Position numbers and translations under genes: made by a program
The notes under the pieces: generated by a model
Database searches by the model: none
Seen by the model: the letters and a program-made list of their open reading frames with translations, nothing else
What the model was told of the DNA's origin: nothing
DNA from: Rhizomys pruinosus
Lineage: Eukaryota; Chordata; Mammalia; Rodentia; Spalacidae
NCBI GenBank assembly: GCA_009823505.1
Contig: VZQC01007977.1
Span: forward strand, 685,438-749,437
DNA: 64,000 nucleotides
Direction of reading: 5' to 3'
Shown: positions 61,268 through 64,000 of the stretch, piece by piece
Layout: the number at the start of each line of letters is the position of its first letter
Position numbering within the stretch: the first letter of the stretch is position 1

Positions 61268-61332
61268 CAGAAAGGATAAGAGAAGGAGGAGGAAGAGAAG
61301 AAGGGAGGGGGAAGAGGGAGAGGGAGAGAGAA
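61268..61332 (+). repeat. Short purine-rich tract
   Basis: AGAAGGAGGAGGAAGAG and GGGAGAGGGAGAG units over about 65 bp. Confidence 0.9.
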
Positions 61333-62625
61333 AATCAAGTAGCTGTAGCTCAGAAGTGATGTGTCTGCTGTATACAACTTGGTGGCACTTAGAAATCAAG
61401 ATCAAAACTGAACTAGAAGCCTAAAGGGTAATTACACAGTGATTTGTTTTTTCCATAGTAATTGAGATATGAAAAGTGATTTCTTTTTTAATGCTAAGAT
61501 TAAACTATATCTGAATTACAAAGAATGTTAATGCACGCCCACAGCTGTAAATTTTAAACTGCAACAGTTGTTCAGGCCAGAGAACCAATCAAGAGTTTTA
61601 ATTCCACTTCACAGAGGAGAGAAGCTGTGTAGACAGTCATTTCTGAACACCGCAAGTTAATAAATACACTGAAAAGCCCTACAAGCTGGAGATCATATAA
61701 TCCCTGATACGTTATAAAAGGGTCCTTAGCTGCTAAGAATGAGGTCCCAAGTCCAAAGTCTCTACTGAATTATCACAGTGCCAGCCCCAAGAGCTGGCCC
61801 CTGGCTTCACTTAGCCTGTCAAGAATGGAATTCGGGTTCTAAGACCCTAGTTTCTGACCCCAGAAGGTGAGGACTATCACCTTCACAACTTAAGAAATGC
61901 TACCTTAAAGAACAAATGTGATAAAGAATATAACTTCAAAGCAGTGATCCATGCCTCAGACTTGGGAGGTAGAAGCAGGAAGAACAGGAATCTGAGGTCA
62001 CCTATCTTTAATTAATACTGTCCATCCCTAGAGGCTTACAGGCCTTACTTGTCTCAAAAACTTAAATTTGAACTACCAAGAGCCTTTGGGTTCTTTAACA
62101 TACATGAGTGAAATACTAACTGCAGGTCTGTGGAAGAGGGCAAAATGATTTTTCTAACTAAACACAGCAGAGGTTAAGACATTAAGGCTACTTTGCAGAC
62201 TGATTCAATGCATGGTTACCCTGAGAAGCAAATAAAGTAACCCAAATGATTGAGTGCACACTGAAATGCATTTTTCCATGCATAAGAGTTCTAGGTTTTC
62301 TTGACAAATTAACCAAGGTGATGTGGCAGGTAGAGTGAACATCCTGTACTGGATGTCTTTTCTGCAGTATGTCTGGATTTACTCTACCCAAACACAAAAT
62401 AAAAGACACCTAAGTTTATTCTTCTCTAACCCGTTGGCTGGAAGATGAAAAACTCAAGAGGCTGAGAATATGGCAGAACTTCTATATGGAGGTAATTAAG
62501 AACCTTGGATATATGCATTGGGCCCAGTCACCTCACAGACCAGGGTCAGGGCACAAAAGAGAAAGAAGCCTTCATAGCTAGTGGCTAAGAAGTCCTCTGT
62601 GTGCATGGCAGTCAGCAGACTTGAC

Positions 62626-62714
62626 TTCCTTCCTTCCTTCCTTCCTTCCTTCCTTCCTTCCTTCCTTCCTTCCTTCCTTCCTTCCTTTCTTCCTTTCTTC
62701 CTTTCTTCCTTCTT
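62626..62714 (+). repeat. (TTCC)n microsatellite
   Basis: About 60 bp of pure TTCC followed by a TTTCTTCC variant block. Confidence 0.95.
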
Positions 62715-63267
62715 TAGGTTTGATTTAAGGATTATGTTAGTAACTTTCATCATGTGCAAAACATTCTCTGAGAACTTTACATATACAGTCATGAATGGCA
62801 TAATACATTTTGCTCACCAAAGCACAACACTGGCTATATAGTCGGGTGCACTATCTATATTTGTATCTATCCGTATAATACTCAAGTGGCCTAATGACAG
62901 TTTTTTCAGAATCTTTTCCCTATTGTTAAACAACACTTGACTGCATAATGAAACATTATCCAATTAGTAATCAAGAAGCTTGGTTCTCTGTCAGCATTTG
63001 GTTCTCTGTGATTTTTTTCACCCTTCTATTCAATACTCCCTTTATCTCTCTGAGGTCTCCTGCACTGGACAGCACATTGTCACCTTATTCCATCTGTAGC
63101 CCAACCATGCACCCTCTACCAAGTATGAAACCTGTACCGTTCTGATCATCTCCAGATGAAGTACAGGCTCTCAACTTCAGGGGGAAGTTCATGTTGGAAC
63201 TGAAGCATTTTTAGCAATGTTTCTTGATCTTTACGAATGATAAGTGTGCATTTAAATACCAACTAGG

Positions 63268-63346
63268 GCTAGGGAGAAGGCTCAGTTAAGTGCTTGCCAT
63301 GTAAGCATGAGGTCCTGATTTGGAACCATAGAAACCACATAAAGTG
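63268..63346 (+). repeat. ID/B4-type SINE fragment, cut by the L1 5' end
   Basis: The text 'ggctagggagaaggctcagttaagtgcttgccatgtaagcatgaggtcctgatttggaacc' is a tRNA-like SINE head. It stops where the 318-bp repeat begins, suggesting the L1 landed here. Confidence 0.6.
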
Positions 63347-63825
63347 GAGATCTCCTGAGGCCAGCAGAAGGAAGAGCAGGAGACAGGTAGGAACTGGGTG
63401 CCTCAGCAAAGCTGATTGTTGATCCCTTAATCCAGCTGTCTTTCGCTTGATTGGCATTTGGGACTGTGGGGTCGGAGTTATCCTCCCAGCTGGGATTAAA
63501 GGTGTGGTATTTGGCTTGATTGGATTTTGTGGCTGTGGGGGCGGAGTTATCCTCCCAGCTGGGATTAAAGGTGTGGTCTTTGGCTTGATTGGTTTTTGTG
63601 GCTGTGGGGGTGGAGTTATCCTCCCAGCGGTATTAAAGGTGGGCTTGTGAGACTCTTGAGATCTGAGATCTCCTGAGGCCAGCGGAAGGTACCAGGGCAC
63701 AGGCTGAAGAGCCCCCCCCCAACTGGAATTACGAAGACATCTGAAGGAGGCAAGCAAAGCAAGCCTTCAACACAGTGAAGAGGCATTTAGGTCTCACATT
63801 GGAATACAGGCAAGGAGAAGCCCAT
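63347..63825 (+). promoter_or_regulatory. Putative L1 5' UTR with repeated (monomer-like) structure
   Basis: GAGATCTCCTGAGGCCAGC followed by A/G and GAAGG occurs at 63347 and again 318 bp later at 63665, so a first unit of 318 bp is followed by a partial second. Inside the first unit a 69-bp motif is repeated three times. Tandem monomers are a known feature of rodent L1 promoters, although the usual ones are about 200 bp and different in sequence. The assignment rests on this layout plus the ORF directly downstream. An LTR or other element is not excluded. Confidence 0.5.
63445..63651 (+). repeat. 69-bp tandem repeat, 3 units
   Basis: Units start at GCTTGATTGG (63445, 63514, 63583). Each contains GGAGTTATCCTCCCAGC (63474, 63543, 63612) and 'attaaaggtg'. 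The third unit has a small deletion at its end. The motif AGCTGGGATTAAAGGTGTGG resembles the reverse of the B1 5' region, but no full B1 is present. Confidence 0.95.
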
Positions 63826-64000
63826 ATGCCAGGATCACGAAGAAGAGACAACACTGGAAAGGGGCAGGATAATCCCGCGCCAAGCTTTACCAACCCTATG
63901 GAAGACTCCTGCAGTGGGATCCCTCTGGGGATGCCCCAGGACACAGACATCAGAAACACAATTGGGAACATATTTAAAGAACTACAAGATTATAAAGAAC
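63826..64000 (+). CDS. Putative L1 ORF1 protein, N-terminus (runs off the window)
   Basis: This open frame starts at ATG 63826 (MPGSRRRDNTGKGQDNPAPS...) and stays open for 58 codons to the window edge. It includes a second in-frame ATG at 63931 that begins MPQDTDIRNTIGNIFKEL. A short basic, low-complexity head followed by an amphipathic heptad-like segment (IRNTIGNIFKELQDYKE) is how L1 ORF1p, the RNA-binding trimeric chaperone of the retrotransposon, usually begins. Only the disordered head and the start of the coiled coil can be seen. The RRM and C-terminal domain would lie beyond 64000. It follows the repeated 5' region at 63347. It could also be the ORF1 of a HAL1-type half-LINE. The call is by analogy, not by alignment. 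Confidence 0.5.
   Translation, partial: MPGSRRRDNTGKGQDNPAPSFTNPMEDSCSGIPLGMPQDTDIRNTIGNIFKELQDYKE

Noticed and set aside
40000..64000. Ankh exon 1 and promoter
   Set aside because: I searched by eye for the reverse complement of an exon ending in a Glu-Gln codon pair before a donor and for a CpG island. Neither is present.

Overview
This window is vertebrate nuclear DNA from a muroid rodent. The evidence is the dense load of rodent-specific SINEs (7SL-derived B1, tRNA-derived B2/B3, ID and B4/RSINE types) and rodent-type L1. The B2/B3 copies carry unusual lineage-specific diagnostic bases. I would guess a non-Mus, non-Rattus muroid such as a cricetid, but I cannot name the species from sequence alone.

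The only gene I can support is the progressive ankylosis gene Ankh (ANK), read on the minus strand. Three consecutive coding exons are present: exon 4 (2347-2430), exon 3 (4964-5082) and exon 2 (16487-16703). They have consensus splice sites, compatible phases and an uninterrupted peptide for residues 33-172 that matches ANKH as I know it. ANKH is a multipass membrane exporter linked to extracellular pyrophosphate, ATP and citrate, and it controls mineralisation. Exon 1 lies beyond position 64000 and exons 5 onward lie before position 1. About 420 bp of the 64 kb is coding.

Layout: the end of intron 4 (1-2346), intron 3 (2431-4963), intron 2 (5083-16486) and at least 47.3 kb of intron 1 (16704-64000). 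The introns hold about 50 recognisable repeats. Younger ones keep A-tails and target-site duplications (TSDs). Older fossils include a MaLR-type LTR, MER2, L2, MIR and an old L1 3' end. The largest insertion is a 3.7 kb 5'-truncated L1 at 19105-22838. The window ends inside what looks like the 5' end of another, possibly full-length, L1 with a repeated promoter-like region and the start of ORF1.

The non-genic structures most worth a second look are a 14-copy minisatellite grown out of a SINE-like repeat (24.4-25.6 kb) with an exact 283-bp higher-order period, two SINE dimers each bracketed by one TSD, a three-level nested insertion at 45-46 kb, a 500-bp purine tract at 27.7-28.2 kb, a GAGGCA-type array apparently seeded by the B1 internal motif, and a 69-bp x 3 array inside a 318-bp repeat at the L1 5' end. 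I see no bacterial, phage, CRISPR or defence-type system, and no tRNA, rRNA or snoRNA gene that I can support.
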